Assembly: GCF_000425305.1 (NCBI RefSeq)
Contig: NZ_AUDE01000010.1
Location: forward strand, 123,868 to 187,867
DNA: 64,000 bases
Source: Psychroserpens burtonensis DSM 12212
GTDB taxonomy: Bacteria > Bacteroidota > Bacteroidia > Flavobacteriales > Flavobacteriaceae
Reading direction: 5' to 3'
The notes beneath the pieces were generated by a model. It had not been told where the DNA came from. It ran no database searches and saw nothing but the letters and a program-made list of their open reading frames with translations. Below are positions 36,863 through 46,773 of the stretch, in pieces; within the stretch, counting starts at the first letter, position 1; the number at the start of each line of letters is the position of its first letter. The position numbers and the translations under genes were made by a program.

Positions 36863-36896
36863 TTTACAATTGTAAAATATCAAATGTTTACCTTTG
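36863..36896 (+). promoter_or_regulatory. M14 peptidase promoter with palindrome
   Basis: TTTACAATTGTAAA at 36863-36876 is a perfect 14-base palindrome, and TACCTTTG at 36889-36896 fits the -7 consensus. A further GTTTAC half-site lies at 36886-36891. The gene start is at 36907 or 36916, leaving a very short leader. Confidence 0.6.
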
Positions 36897-36906
36897 TATT
36901 AGATAT

Positions 36907-38046
36907 ATGAAAAGAATGGAAAATAAAACACTGAAAGCACTATTTGAAACTCATAAAGAATCATCCCTTTTTGGGCGATATATTCATAGTCAAAACATAG
37001 CGCCTCTTCTTGATAAAATGAAAGATAAAATGCGCGTAATCGAAGTTGGTAATTCTGTAGACGGACTGCCAATTTATAGTATTACTTTTGGTTCTGGCAA
37101 AAAAAAAATATTAATGTGGTCTCAAATGCACGGTAATGAGAGTACGACAACGAAGGCTGTTTTTGATATGCTTAATATTTTTTTAGAAGAAAATCATGAG
37201 ATAGAGCATATTTTAACTAGTTGTTCAATTTGCATAATTCCGATACTTAATCCAGATGGCGCTAAATTATATACACGGTTTAATGCAAACAAAATTGATT
37301 TAAATAGAGATGCTAAGGATTTATCGCAACCAGAAAGTATTGTCTTGCGTAAAGTTTTTGAGGATTTCGCGCCTGACTTTTGTTATAATCTACATGGTCA
37401 ACGCACGATTTTTAGTGCTGGAAATACAAATAAATCTGCTACAGTTTCATTTTTGTCGCCTTCCCAAAATCCTGAACGAACAATAACAACGACAAGAAAG
37501 AAAGCTATGGAGGTTATTTCTGTTATGAATGTGAATCTTCAGCAGCAAATAGAAAATCAAGTTGGTATATATGACGATAGCTTTAATATAAACTGCGTAG
37601 GAGATGCGTTTCAGGCTTCTAATGTCCCTACGATACTGTTTGAAGCGGGGCATTACGCAAATGACTATTATAGGGAGCGCACGAGAGAGTTTATCTTTCA
37701 GTCTTTAATAATCTCATTAGATTACATAGCTTCAAATACGATTACGGGTGATTATTGTGGCGCTTATTTTAATATACCTCAAAATGAAAAACGATTCTAC
37801 GATATTGTAATTAGAAATGTAAAAGGTAGTGATATTGCGATACATTATTTAGAGTCTTTAGTCGGTAATGTCTTAGTTTTTGTGCCGAAAATTGAGAGAA
37901 TTTCAGATTTGAGTGGTTTTTTTGGGCATAAAGAGATTGATGCTAATGGTTCTGGTGTTTTTGGAGAGAGTTGCGCGGCTTTAAAAGTGGGTGACGAAAT
38001 CGATTTCGTAATGGTGAATGATGAAAAATTCTCATTTAAAGTATAA
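36907..38046 (+). CDS. M14 family zinc carboxypeptidase
   Basis: A 379-residue peptidase (or 376 from the Met at 36916, which leaves a more usual leader). Zinc ligands are in SQMHGNEST (H-x2-E) at about residues 77-83 and in the later YNLHGQR; the substrate-binding block NANKIDLNRDAKDLSQPE and a late glutamate in LFEAGHYAND are typical. There is no signal peptide, so it acts in the cytoplasm, unlike many M14 enzymes, and could process cell-wall peptides or other gamma-linked peptides. It is divergent from an XRE regulator with shared palindromes. Confidence 0.85.
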   Translation: MKRMENKTLKALFETHKESSLFGRYIHSQNIAPLLDKMKDKMRVIEVGNSVDGLPIYSITFGSGKKKILMWSQMHGNESTTTKAVFDMLNIFLEENHEIEHILTSCSICIIPILNPDGAKLYTRFNANKIDLNRDAKDLSQPESIVLRKVFEDFAPDFCYNLHGQRTIFSAGNTNKSATVSFLSPSQNPERTITTTRKKAMEVISVMNVNLQQQIENQVGIYDDSFNINCVGDAFQASNVPTILFEAGHYANDYYRERTREFIFQSLIISLDYIASNTITGDYCGAYFNIPQNEKRFYDIVIRNVKGSDIAIHYLESLVGNVLVFVPKIERISDLSGFFGHKEIDANGSGVFGESCAALKVGDEIDFVMVNDEKFSFKV

Positions 38047-38119
38047 AATAATTGGTTTTATATGCGATATCATTAAAGAAAATGCATTATTTTTGCTTAA
38101 AATTTAAGAAAAAGTAAAA

Positions 38120-38599
38120 ATGGCAAAATTCAAATTAGATGAAGTTGATCATCAAATTTTAGACATGTTAATTGATAATACAAGAATTCCTTTTACTGAT
38201 ATTGCTAAAAAATTAGTGATTTCTGCAGGAACTGTTCATGTTAGAGTAAAGAAAATGGAAGAGGCAGGGATTATTCGTGGGTCATCGTTGACTTTAGATT
38301 ATTTGAAACTTGGCTATTCATTTATTGCTTATGTTGGTGTGTTTTTGAATAATACCTCTCAGACAAAATTTGTTTTAGAGCGTATTCAAGAGATCCCATA
38401 TGTAACCGTTGCACACATTACTACTGGGAAATTTAATATTTTTTGTAAAGTAAGAGCAAGAAACACGTCTCATGCTAAAGATATTATTTTCATGCTAGAT
38501 GATATTGATGGGGTTTATAGAACAGAGACTATGATTAGTCTTGAGGAAAGTATTAATGATAAAAAGCGTTTAATGCATACCATTTTTAACGAATTATAA
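38120..38599 (+). CDS. Lrp/AsnC family transcriptional regulator
   Basis: A 159-residue regulator: winged helix at 1-60 (LDEVDHQILDMLIDNTRIPFTDIAKKL, VISAGTVHVRVKKMEEAGIIRG) and a C-terminal RAM/AsnC domain (about 70-150) with YVTVAHITTGKFNIFCKV and a final region near IDGVYRTETMISLEE. Members sense amino acids and bind as octamers. It stands alone; the target is not visible. A possible terminator lies at about 38624-38655. Confidence 0.9.
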   Translation: MAKFKLDEVDHQILDMLIDNTRIPFTDIAKKLVISAGTVHVRVKKMEEAGIIRGSSLTLDYLKLGYSFIAYVGVFLNNTSQTKFVLERIQEIPYVTVAHITTGKFNIFCKVRARNTSHAKDIIFMLDDIDGVYRTETMISLEESINDKKRLMHTIFNEL

Positions 38600-38623
38600 T
38601 GCGTTAAGTCTTTATAAAATCAG

Positions 38624-38655
38624 CTCTTCATTACCTTTGTATTGAAGGGTTTTTT
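38624..38655 (+). terminator. Possible terminator after the Lrp gene
   Basis: CTCTTCA, a 12-base loop and TGAAGGG form a 7-pair stem with one G-U pair, followed by TTTTTT. The loop contains TACCTTTG (38632-38639), which fits a -7 element for the next gene, so the site may serve both as end and as start. Confidence 0.5.
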
Positions 38656-38682
38656 ATTACTTTTATTTTAAAGAGTTTAGCT

Positions 38683-39198
38683 ATGACAAAAGAAGATTTA
38701 TCTATAAATGAGTACAATCCTTATTACCATCAGTATATTCAAAAAGCAGGAGATGTAACAATTTCAGTAGGCTTAAAAGATAATGGGGATACAACTGTTC
38801 TTTTTTTGGAGTCAATTCCTGAAGAAAAATTAGAATTCCGTTATGAGGAAGGGAAGTGGACGATAAAAGAAATTATTCAACACCTTATTGATACAGAGCG
38901 CGTGTTTACTTACAGAGCATTGTGTATTGCGAGAAAAGATAAAACGTTGTTTCCTGGTTATGATCAAGATGCATACGTTGTATCATGTGAAGCCAATAAG
39001 AGGTCCATGTCTAGTTTAATGAATGAATATAAGGCTGTTAGATTAGCAAGTATTATTATGTTTGAGAGTTTTTCTTATGAGATGCTTACGCGAATTGGTA
39101 TTGCTAGTAATAGTAATTTGTCGCCTCGTGCTGTCGCTTTTATTACTATTGGTCATGAAAATCATCATTGCGAAATAATTAAAGAACGTTATTTGTAA
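38683..39198 (+). CDS. DinB family protein
   Basis: A 171-residue four-helix-bundle protein of the DinB/YfiT type. The three metal-binding His are likely those in KEIIQHLIDTERVFTYRAL (about residue 69) and GHENHHCEIIKE near the C-terminus. Such proteins bind Ni or Zn and include thiol transferases (for example bacillithiol-dependent), but most are uncharacterised. It is followed by a terminator at 39196-39236. Confidence 0.85.
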   Translation: MTKEDLSINEYNPYYHQYIQKAGDVTISVGLKDNGDTTVLFLESIPEEKLEFRYEEGKWTIKEIIQHLIDTERVFTYRALCIARKDKTLFPGYDQDAYVVSCEANKRSMSSLMNEYKAVRLASIIMFESFSYEMLTRIGIASNSNLSPRAVAFITIGHENHHCEIIKERYL

Positions 39199-39236
39199 AA
39201 AAAAAAGCTACTTCAAACGAAGTCGCTTTTTTTTTG
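39196..39236. terminator. Bidirectional terminator
   Basis: An A-run, AGCTACTTC, AAAC, GAAGTCGCT and nine T: a 9-pair stem with one mismatch between convergent genes, able to end transcription from both sides. Confidence 0.85.
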
Positions 39237-39256
39237 ATTTCTATTCTAATTAGAGA

Positions 39257-39742
39257 TTAGAATCTATATCTCACACCTAGTGCGATATCAAAATCTAAAT
39301 CATCTCTAAAATCACCAAAGCCAAATTCTGGTCTAGCATCAAGAGATAACTGTAAAGGGAAATCGAAATTATATTCTATCCCAATATTACCTGCAGCAAA
39401 TAAAAATGTTTCACTGTCATCATTGTTATCATTGAAAGGCCTGTCAAAGCTATAAGATCCTATTCCTCCACCAGCGCCTGCGTACCAATTAAAGTCGCCT
39501 TCAAGCACCCAAACCCATTGGTAAATTCCAGCAAGTTTAAAACCATCATATCCATTTCCGCTTCTAAGTCCGAGATCAATTTCTACCCGATTATTATCGC
39601 TAAGTCCTCTTTGGTAAGAAATCTCAGCGCCAAAACCATCACTATCTCCTAATCTTAAACCGATGGCATTTTCTGATATGTCCTGAGCAGTTACTGTTGC
39701 GAAGCCCGTCAAAGCTAATGCGACTAAAAATAATTTTTTCAT
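39257..39742 (-). CDS. Outer-membrane beta-barrel protein
   Basis: Started at ATG 39740-39742 (161 residues), which gives a proper signal peptide MKKLFLVALALTGFATVTAQ; the longer frame adds 18 residues ahead of it. The mature protein is made of alternating strands with Gly-Asp-Asn loops (GLRLGDSDGFGAEISYQRGL, AGIYQWVWVLEGDFNWYAGAGG) and ends in aromatic GVRYRF, the usual C-terminal barrel signal. It is a small porin-like or structural barrel; function unknown. Confidence 0.8.
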   Translation of the reverse strand: MKKLFLVALALTGFATVTAQDISENAIGLRLGDSDGFGAEISYQRGLSDNNRVEIDLGLRSGNGYDGFKLAGIYQWVWVLEGDFNWYAGAGGGIGSYSFDRPFNDNNDDSETFLFAAGNIGIEYNFDFPLQLSLDARPEFGFGDFRDDLDFDIALGVRYRF

Positions 39743-39889
39743 AAAATTTGAGTTTATATTGGTATTAATTACTAAAAAGACCTCTATATAGGTCAATTGT
39801 TATAGTTTCATATTAACTTAGCAAATATAACGCCAAAATAGCTGTTTTATTACGTTTATTTTTAGCTTTATAAGAACACTTATGTCTCT

Positions 39890-42832
39890 ATGATTAGTAC
39901 TTCAGAACTTCATGCTTTAGCCTCTCAAATAGAAGGCGAATTATATTTTGATGACTTAATGAAAACACTTTACGCTACAGATGCGTCTGTATATCGTATG
40001 TTACCATTGGCAGTTGCTTTGCCAAAAAACAGCAAGGATATTATAGCTCTTATTAATTTTGCTAAGCACTATAATACCTCGTTAATACCGAGAACTGCTG
40101 GCACCTCGCTTGCAGGACAATGTGTGGGAGAAGGAATAGTTGTTGATGTCTCTAAGTATTTTAATAAGATTCTTAATATTAGCGAGAACGAGCAGACTGT
40201 TACTGTGCAGCCAGGAGTCGTAAGAGATGAGTTAAACAGGTGTTTGAGACCTTTTGGGTTGTTTTTTGGTCCTAATACATCAACGTCAAATAGATGTATG
40301 ATTGGTGGTATGGTTGGAAATAATTCCTCTGGTTCAACATCTATTAAATATGGCGTAACACGAGATAAGGTTTTAGAGTTACAGACGATATTGAGTGATG
40401 GAAGTAGTGCTGTCTTTAAAGATTTAACTTCGGAAGAGTTTGATCAAAAACAAACATTAAACACTTTAGAGGGTGATATTTACCGAACGGTAAAATTTGA
40501 ATTATCATCTAAAGAGGTTCAAAAACAAATAGAGTCCAACTTCCCTAAGCCTGAAATACATCGCAGAAACACGGGATATGCAATAGATGAATTGATTAAA
40601 ACCGAAGTGTTTTCTGATCTGTGCGTAGATATGGCAGAAGAAAAAAAACCATTTAATTTTTGTAAGCTTTTGTCAGGAAGCGAGGGCACTCTGGCTTTTA
40701 CAACACAAATCACATTAAAACTAGACGTCTTGCCTCCAGTGAATAGTGTAATGGTTGCAGCGCATTTTGATGCGATTGATAAGTGCATGGATGCTGTAAC
40801 TATTGTGATGAAGCACAATCTTTTTGCTTGTGAAATGATGGATAAAATCATTTTAGATCTTACAAGGCATAATAAAGCACAGCAAGAGAATAGAAAATTT
40901 ATTAAGGGAGATCCAAAAGCGGTTTTAATTTGTGAGCTTAGAGAGGATGATCTAAAAACATTAGATGAGAAATCTCATGAGTTAGTTAACGCTTTAGAAA
41001 ATTCAGGATTGAGTTACACAAACCCTCTGCTTAAGGGTGATGATGTAGATAAAGCGAATGAATTACGGAAAGCAGGATTAGGTTTATTAGGTAATATGAT
41101 TGGAGATGAAAAGGCTGCCGCATGTATTGAAGATACAGCAGTTGCACTTGACGATTTATCTAGTTATATCAAGGATTTTTCGCAATTAATGGAAGCCTAT
41201 AATCAGAAACCAGTGTATTATGCACACGCTGGAGCTGGAGAGTTGCATTTGCGTCCGATTTTAAATTTAAAAAAGAAAAAGGATGTTGAATTATTTAGAA
41301 GTATCACAACAGATGTAGCGCACTTAGTGAAGCGTTATCAAGGCTCTATGAGCGGAGAGCATGGAGATGGTATTGTTCGTGCAGAGTTTATTCCTTTGAT
41401 GATTGGAGATGAAAATTATAATATTTTAAAACGAATTAAATCTGTTTTTGATCCACAAAATATATTTAATCCAGGAAAGATTGTTGATGCCTATCCAATG
41501 GATAAGTCATTGCGTTATGAGATCGACAGGATAGAACCAGAAATAGAAACCTTTTTAGATTTTTCTTCGTCTAAGGGGATTCTTCGAGAAGCTGAGAAAT
41601 GTAATGGTTCGGGAGATTGTAGAAAGTTACCTGAGTTTGGAGGAACAATGTGTCCTAGTTATCGGGCGACTCGAAACGAGAAAGACACAACTAGAGCAAG
41701 AGCAAATGCTTTGCGTGAGTTCTTGACACATTCTGAAAAACCAAATAAGTTTAATCAGAAAGAGTTAAAAGATGTTTTTGACCTGTGTTTGAGTTGTAAG
41801 GCGTGTGCTAGCGAATGTCCAAGTAGTGTAGATGTCGCAAGTTTAAAAGCAGAGTTTCAATACCAATATCAGAAAGCAAATGGCGTCAGTTTACGCACAA
41901 GATTGTTTGCTTATAACAATCAACTCAATGGATTCGGAAGTCTATTTCCTGGGGTGACGAATTTTGTGTTTTCAAACAAAGGGACCTCTTTTTTATTAAA
42001 AAAAATGGCTGGAGTTGCTATAGAGAGATCACTTCCTTTAATAGCAAATAAAAGTTTAAGTAAGGTGGTTCAAATATCTAAAAATAAATTAGATACCATT
42101 AAATATATTAAAGAAATTTATTTCTTTAATGATGAATTCACCAATCACCTAGATACATCAATAGGTATAGATGCCATTGACCTTTTAAAAGCCTTAAATT
42201 ATAAAGTAACGCTTGTAGAGCATTCTGAATCTGGGCGTTCATTTTTATCAAAAGGCTTGTTAGAACAAGCTAAAGAATTTGCAAATAAAAACGTGACTGT
42301 TTTTAAAGATTTAGTCTCAGAAAGCACACCATTATTAGGAATAGAGCCTTCGGCAATTTTAACTTTTAAAGATGAATATTTGAGGTTGGTAGATGATAAG
42401 TCTTCCGCAGAAAAAATAGCAAAACATACCTTTTTGATAGAAGAATTTATTCAAAATGAAATAGAATTAGGTCATATCAATTCAGCGCAATTCACTTCCG
42501 AAGAGAAAACAATAAAATTCCATGGACATTGTCATCAAAAGGCATTGTTAAATCAGTCGTCAAGTTTTACGGTATTAAATCTGCCTAAAAATTACAAAGT
42601 AACTATTATTCCCAGTGGTTGTTGCGGTATGGCTGGAAGTTTTGGTTATGAAAAAGAACATTATGATGTGAGTATGCAAATTGGAGAGCAGACCTTGTTT
42701 CCGGCAGTTCGAAACGCTAATGATGATGTTCTAATTTCAGCAAATGGGACGAGTTGCAGGCATCAAATAAAAGATGGTACACAACGTGAAGCTTTACATC
42801 CCATTACTATTCTTAGGCGAGCTCTTATCTAG
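39890..42832 (+). CDS. FAD/Fe-S oxidoreductase, YdiJ-like D-2-hydroxyacid dehydrogenase
   Basis: A 980-residue fusion. FAD-binding type 4 domain at about 30-230 (VALPKNSKDIIALI, PRTAGTSLAGQCVGEGIVVD, MIGGMVGNNSSGSTSIKYG), FAD-oxidase C domain at about 260-530 (AHAGAGELHLRP, GSMSGEHGDGIVRAEF, DPQNIFNPGKIVD), ferredoxin-type region (CNGSGDCRKL and CLSCKACASECPS), and a Cys-rich CCG part (GHCHQKALL, PSGCCGMAGSFGYE). This is the YdiJ/glycolate-oxidase-like layout that oxidises D-2-hydroxyacids such as D-2-hydroxyglutarate and passes electrons through Fe-S clusters. Because SerA can make 2-hydroxyglutarate as a side product, a cleanup role is plausible but is inference. Confidence 0.9.
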   Translation: MISTSELHALASQIEGELYFDDLMKTLYATDASVYRMLPLAVALPKNSKDIIALINFAKHYNTSLIPRTAGTSLAGQCVGEGIVVDVSKYFNKILNISENEQTVTVQPGVVRDELNRCLRPFGLFFGPNTSTSNRCMIGGMVGNNSSGSTSIKYGVTRDKVLELQTILSDGSSAVFKDLTSEEFDQKQTLNTLEGDIYRTVKFELSSKEVQKQIESNFPKPEIHRRNTGYAIDELIKTEVFSDLCVDMAEEKKPFNFCKLLSGSEGTLAFTTQITLKLDVLPPVNSVMVAAHFDAIDKCMDAVTIVMKHNLFACEMMDKIILDLTRHNKAQQENRKFIKGDPKAVLICELREDDLKTLDEKSHELVNALENSGLSYTNPLLKGDDVDKANELRKAGLGLLGNMIGDEKAAACIEDTAVALDDLSSYIKDFSQLMEAYNQKPVYYAHAGAGELHLRPILNLKKKKDVELFRSITTDVAHLVKRYQGSMSGEHGDGIVRAEFIPLMIGDENYNILKRIKSVFDPQNIFNPGKIVDAYPMDKSLRYEIDRIEPEIETFLDFSSSKGILREAEKCNGSGDCRKLPEFGGTMCPSYRATRNEKDTTRARANALREFLTHSEKPNKFNQKELKDVFDLCLSCKACASECPSSVDVASLKAEFQYQYQKANGVSLRTRLFAYNNQLNGFGSLFPGVTNFVFSNKGTSFLLKKMAGVAIERSLPLIANKSLSKVVQISKNKLDTIKYIKEIYFFNDEFTNHLDTSIGIDAIDLLKALNYKVTLVEHSESGRSFLSKGLLEQAKEFANKNVTVFKDLVSESTPLLGIEPSAILTFKDEYLRLVDDKSSAEKIAKHTFLIEEFIQNEIELGHINSAQFTSEEKTIKFHGHCHQKALLNQSSSFTVLNLPKNYKVTIIPSGCCGMAGSFGYEKEHYDVSMQIGEQTLFPAVRNANDDVLISANGTSCRHQIKDGTQREALHPITILRRALI

Positions 42833-42836
42833 AGGT

Positions 42837-43682
42837 TTAGTTGTCTTCTTTTTTTTGTTCTATTATAGTAATAGCTGCAATAAGATCTTTAACTTCCATC
42901 TCTTTTATATCTTGATCTGCATAAAAGGCTCTTAATTTATCAGTATTGTAATTATAGAGTTTCCAGCGCTTAAACTGATATTCTAAGGCTGTAAAATTTT
43001 CTATCCAATCACCAGAGTTTAGATACATGGTTTTGCCATGTTTGTTTTCTACTGTGATCATTTTTGGTTGATGTATATGTCCGCAAATAACATAATCATA
43101 ACCCTTTTCGATAGCTAAATCTGTAGCGACTTTTTCAAAATCATTGATATACTTTAAGGCACCTTTGACACTGTTTTTTGTTTTCTTGGATAGCGAGTAT
43201 TTTTCTTTCCCCATTTTTTCTAAGCACCAATTAATGAATTGATTAAGAAGAATGAGTAAATCGTAGCCATAACCACCTAATTTTGCTAACCATTTAGCAT
43301 TTTGAATAGATACGTCAAAAATGTCACCATGAAAAACCCAAGCACTTTTTCCATCAAGTTCTAATATAGCTTTATCAACAATTGATATATTACCTATAGA
43401 TGTATCACTAAATTTTCTTAGCATTTCATCATGGTTGCCAGTGACATAGATGATTTCAACACCATCTGCAGCCATATCCATGATTTTTTTAATAACTTTT
43501 AAATGTGACTTGGGGAAGTATCGTTTTTTAAACTGCCAGATATCAATAATGTCGCCATTTAAAATGAGTTGTTTTGGGGAGATACTGTTGAGATACGTTA
43601 ATAATTGTTTCGCATGACATCCATAAGTTCCTAGATGCACATCAGAAATAACAACAACTTCTACTTTACGCTTAGTTTTCAA
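42837..43682 (-). CDS. UDP-2,3-diacylglucosamine diphosphatase-like phosphoesterase
   Basis: A 281-residue metallophosphoesterase: VVVISDVHLGTYG (D-x-H), LILNGDIIDIW (G-D), VTGNHDEML (G-N-H-D), VFHGDIFD and YVICGHIHQP (G-H-x-H). The order and IQNAKWLAKLGGYGYDLLI helix match the LpxH-like group common in Bacteroidota (sometimes LpxH2), which cleaves UDP-diacylglucosamine in lipid A synthesis. Other functions of this fold cannot be excluded. Convergent with the FAD/Fe-S gene, 4 bases apart. Confidence 0.85.
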   Translation of the reverse strand: MKTKRKVEVVVISDVHLGTYGCHAKQLLTYLNSISPKQLILNGDIIDIWQFKKRYFPKSHLKVIKKIMDMAADGVEIIYVTGNHDEMLRKFSDTSIGNISIVDKAILELDGKSAWVFHGDIFDVSIQNAKWLAKLGGYGYDLLILLNQFINWCLEKMGKEKYSLSKKTKNSVKGALKYINDFEKVATDLAIEKGYDYVICGHIHQPKMITVENKHGKTMYLNSGDWIENFTALEYQFKRWKLYNYNTDKLRAFYADQDIKEMEVKDLIAAITIIEQKKEDN

Positions 43683-43870
43683 TGTATACTATTAATTTAT
43701 AATACAAAGAAATTAATTTGATTTCCAATGCAAGAATTTTCGTAATTAACAAACAATCAGCAAATTGTTAACTAATTGTTACGTGATTTTACTTCGGAAA
43801 TAGGATGCTTTATGGGATTCTGTTTTTGTTTCTCTATTTTTACAAGTACTTTAGCGTAAAATCTTAGTTT

Positions 43871-44932
43871 ATGGCAGGAAATTCCTTCGGAAATATTTTT
43901 AAACTCACCACATTTGGTGAGTCTCATGGTGTAGCAATTGGAGGGATAATTGATGGCTGTCCTCCAGGAATACAACTAGATTTTGATGCCATTCAAAATG
44001 AAATGAATAGACGTAAACCTGGACAATCTAATATTGTTACACAGCGAAAAGAACCAGATACTGTTGAGTTTTTATCAGGAATTTTTGAAGGTCAAACCAC
44101 AGGCACTCCAATTGGTTTTGTAATTAAGAACACCAACCAAAAATCTAAAGATTATTCACACATAAAGGATGTTTATCGACCAAGCCATGCAGATTATACT
44201 TATGAAAAAAAGTATGGTGTGCGTGATTATAGGGGAGGTGGACGAAGTTCTGCACGTGAAACTGCGTCGAGAGTTGTTGCTGGAGCGATTGCTAAACAGT
44301 TTTTGAGTGCGATACAAATTAATGCATATACGTCATCTGTAGGAGATATATTTCTAGAGAGACCGTATCAAGAGTTAGACTTTTCTAAGACTGAAAGTAA
44401 TGCTGTTCGTTGTCCAGATGAAGCAACTGCAGAACAAATGATTACTAAAATTAAGGAAATTAAAAAAGAAGGTAACACCATTGGAGGAACAGTAACTTGT
44501 GTATTGCAAAATGTGCCAATAGGATTAGGTGAGCCAGTATTTGATAAACTCCATGCAGAATTAGGAAAAGCAATGCTCTCCATAAATGCAGTTAAAGGTT
44601 TTGAATATGGCAGCGGATTTTGTGGTGCCCGAATGAAAGGAACTGAGCATAATGATTTATTCAATGAAGATGGCACAACGAAAACTAATCTGTCTGGAGG
44701 TATCCAGGGCGGTATTAGTAATGGAATGGATATCTATTTTAGAGTAGCGTTTAAGCCCGTTGCAACTGTGATTCAAAAGCAAGATGCACTAAATAGTTCT
44801 GGTGATATTATAGAAATGCAAGGTAAGGGTCGTCATGATCCTTGTGTTGTACCAAGAGCAATACCAATTGTAGAAGCTATGGCAGCATTGGTTATTGCAG
44901 ATTTTTACTTACTTAATAAAATGTACAATTAA
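43871..44932 (+). CDS. aroC: Chorismate synthase
   Basis: A 353-residue enzyme with the family signatures: [18 protein letters not shown] (residues 15-32), [19 protein letters not shown] (about 117-135) and [20 protein letters not shown] near the C-terminus. It uses reduced FMN to convert EPSP to chorismate, the last common step of aromatic synthesis. Length is normal. It is monocistronic; upstream a copy of the frequent word CTTCGGAA lies at 43792, and the gene itself begins with another (AATTCCTTCGGAAAT). Confidence 0.96.
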   Translation: MAGNSFGNIFKLTTFGESHGVAIGGIIDGCPPGIQLDFDAIQNEMNRRKPGQSNIVTQRKEPDTVEFLSGIFEGQTTGTPIGFVIKNTNQKSKDYSHIKDVYRPSHADYTYEKKYGVRDYRGGGRSSARETASRVVAGAIAKQFLSAIQINAYTSSVGDIFLERPYQELDFSKTESNAVRCPDEATAEQMITKIKEIKKEGNTIGGTVTCVLQNVPIGLGEPVFDKLHAELGKAMLSINAVKGFEYGSGFCGARMKGTEHNDLFNEDGTTKTNLSGGIQGGISNGMDIYFRVAFKPVATVIQKQDALNSSGDIIEMQGKGRHDPCVVPRAIPIVEAMAALVIADFYLLNKMYN

Positions 44933-44951
44933 TTCCTGCGAAGGCAGGAAT
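44932..44951. repeat. Short palindromic hairpin repeat
   Basis: ATTCCTGC-GAAG-GCAGGAAT is a perfect 8-pair hairpin that overlaps the last base of the aroC stop. It has no T-run. Related hairpins are scattered through many Flavobacteriaceae genomes, as I recall; here it may help end aroC transcription. Confidence 0.7.
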
Positions 44952-45054
44952 CTCCTAATAAAACGAAGCGTTGACTTAGCAATACAAGAATACAGAAAAA
45001 CGTAAATAAGAACCGCTAACAAATAGCGAAATTTTTATATTCATTTTTCTCCTA

Positions 45055-45249
45055 GTTCAGGTCATAAGAGTCGATTTTGAGAATGATGAGCTTAATAAAG
45101 TTGCATATGCTCAATTTATTCAATATGGGTTTGAAAAAAAGTTGGAGTAAGTATGAGTAGTAGGAAGATATGGTAAAATTTTATACTTCGGACTAATAGT
45201 TACTGTTTGGTTTATTATTGAAAATTATAGATGGAATAAAAGATTATAA
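45055..45249 (+). pseudogene. Two short gene remnants
   Basis: Between aroC and the symporter (330 bases) two open fragments without starts are seen: VIRVDFENDELNKVAYAQF followed by IQYGFEKKLE and a stop near 45150, and, in another frame, YGKILYFGLIVTVWFIIENY followed by RWNKRL and a stop near 45249. They look like the C-terminal end of a soluble protein and a small membrane piece. Neither is identifiable. They probably come from decayed genes. Confidence 0.35.
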
Positions 45250-45263
45250 ATCTTAAAATATAT

Positions 45264-46709
45264 ATGAAAAAACTAGCATTACACTGGAAAATTTTAATTG
45301 GAATGACTCTAGGTATCATTTGGGCATTAGTATCAAGCTCAATGGGATGGAGTCAATTTACAATCAATTGGATTGATCCTTTTGGAACCATTTTTATCAA
45401 TCTTTTAAAATTAATTGCAGTTCCTTTAGTTTTGTTTTCTATCATAAGTGGTGTTGCTAATATTGGTGATCCATCAAGTTTAGGTCGCATGGGCGGAAAG
45501 ACGCTTGGTATTTATTTAGTGACTACGGTTATGGCGATTTCATTGGGATTGTTACTCGTAAATGTCGTGAAACCAGGAAAGCTTATTGATGAGCAAAGTA
45601 GAATTGATAATCGAATTAGCTATGAAATCTGGGCTGACTCCCAAGGCTATGAAATTAAGGATGGTATAAATTATCTTCAAGATCCAGCGTTTTTTAAGCG
45701 AGCACAAGAAATTTCGCAATTATCTAATAGTGAGCTCAAAGAAGCAGCAGTAGCAGATAAAATGGAAAGTGTGAAAAACAAAAAAGATACCACACCTTTA
45801 CAACCGTTAGTGGATATAGTACCTAGTAATTTTTTCTATTCATTATCTAGTAACGGTCTAATGCTTCAAATTATATTTTTTGCAGTGTTCTTTGGTGTTT
45901 GTTTACTTTTTATTCCTTCAGAGAAATCTAAACCTGTTTTAAATCTTGTTGACGGAGTTAATGAAGTCTTTTTAAAGATGGTAGATGTTGTGATGCAAGC
46001 TGCACCGTTTTTCGTTTTCGCATTGTTGGCAGGAGTAGTTTCTAAAATGGCAGGAGACGATATTGGTAAGGTAGTAGAAATTTTCAAAGGGTTAAGTTGG
46101 TACTCACTTACCGTTTTAGCAGGGTTATTATTAATGATTTTTGTTATTTATCCAGTCATCTTAAAGCTGTTTGTTAAAAAAATCCCGTACTCCGGGTTTT
46201 TTAAATCAATGGGTCCAGCGCAGACATTGGCGTTTTCAACATCTAGTAGTGCTGCAACGCTTCCTGTGACGATGGAGTGTGTGGAACAAAACTTAGGTGT
46301 CAATAAAAAAGTAAGTAGTTTTGTGCTTCCAATTGGAGCTACGGTTAATATGGATGGAACAAGTTTATACCAAGCCATAGCTGTTATTTTTCTTGCTCAA
46401 ATGCACATGATCGATCTTACAATTGCACAACAAGTTACTGTAGTATTAACTGCAACTCTTGCGTCTATAGGCTCTGCAGCTGTTCCAAGCGCAGGTTTAG
46501 TTATGCTTATTATCGTTTTGGATTCTGTTGGGTTAAATCCAGCCTGGATTGCTATAATATTTCCAGTAGATAGAATATTGGACATGTTTAGAACCGTTGT
46601 GAATGTAACCGGAGATGCAACAGTATGTTCAATAATCGCTGATGGTGAGGGTATGTTAGATTATAAAGACCATACTAATCCTACTGAAACTTTTGATTTA
46701 GATTCATAA
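45264..46709 (+). CDS. Dicarboxylate/amino acid:cation symporter
   Basis: A 481-residue member of the DAACS family. Conserved blocks are FINLLKLIAVPLVLFSIISGVANIGD, the re-entrant loop STSSSAATLPVTMECVEQNLGV, GATVNMDGTSLYQAIAVIF and a second loop region ASIGSAAVPSAGLVMLIIVL, followed by DRILDMFRTVVNVTGDA. These form the Na+/H+ and substrate sites. An extra soluble stretch of about 60 residues (DSQGYEIKDGINYLQDPAFF) sits between helices 3 and 4. It imports glutamate, aspartate or C4 dicarboxylates; the exact substrate cannot be read. The ATP-grasp gene follows after 64 bases on the same strand. Confidence 0.9.
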   Translation: MKKLALHWKILIGMTLGIIWALVSSSMGWSQFTINWIDPFGTIFINLLKLIAVPLVLFSIISGVANIGDPSSLGRMGGKTLGIYLVTTVMAISLGLLLVNVVKPGKLIDEQSRIDNRISYEIWADSQGYEIKDGINYLQDPAFFKRAQEISQLSNSELKEAAVADKMESVKNKKDTTPLQPLVDIVPSNFFYSLSSNGLMLQIIFFAVFFGVCLLFIPSEKSKPVLNLVDGVNEVFLKMVDVVMQAAPFFVFALLAGVVSKMAGDDIGKVVEIFKGLSWYSLTVLAGLLLMIFVIYPVILKLFVKKIPYSGFFKSMGPAQTLAFSTSSSAATLPVTMECVEQNLGVNKKVSSFVLPIGATVNMDGTSLYQAIAVIFLAQMHMIDLTIAQQVTVVLTATLASIGSAAVPSAGLVMLIIVLDSVGLNPAWIAIIFPVDRILDMFRTVVNVTGDATVCSIIADGEGMLDYKDHTNPTETFDLDS

Positions 46710-46773
46710 TCTGTTTTAGAAACTGTCAATTATTCTTTTTAAATTTATAGAAATCAATAAAAAATAACCGACT

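Noticed and set aside
44932..44951. Hairpin after aroC as a CRISPR repeat
   Set aside because: It occurs once, with no spacers or further copies nearby.
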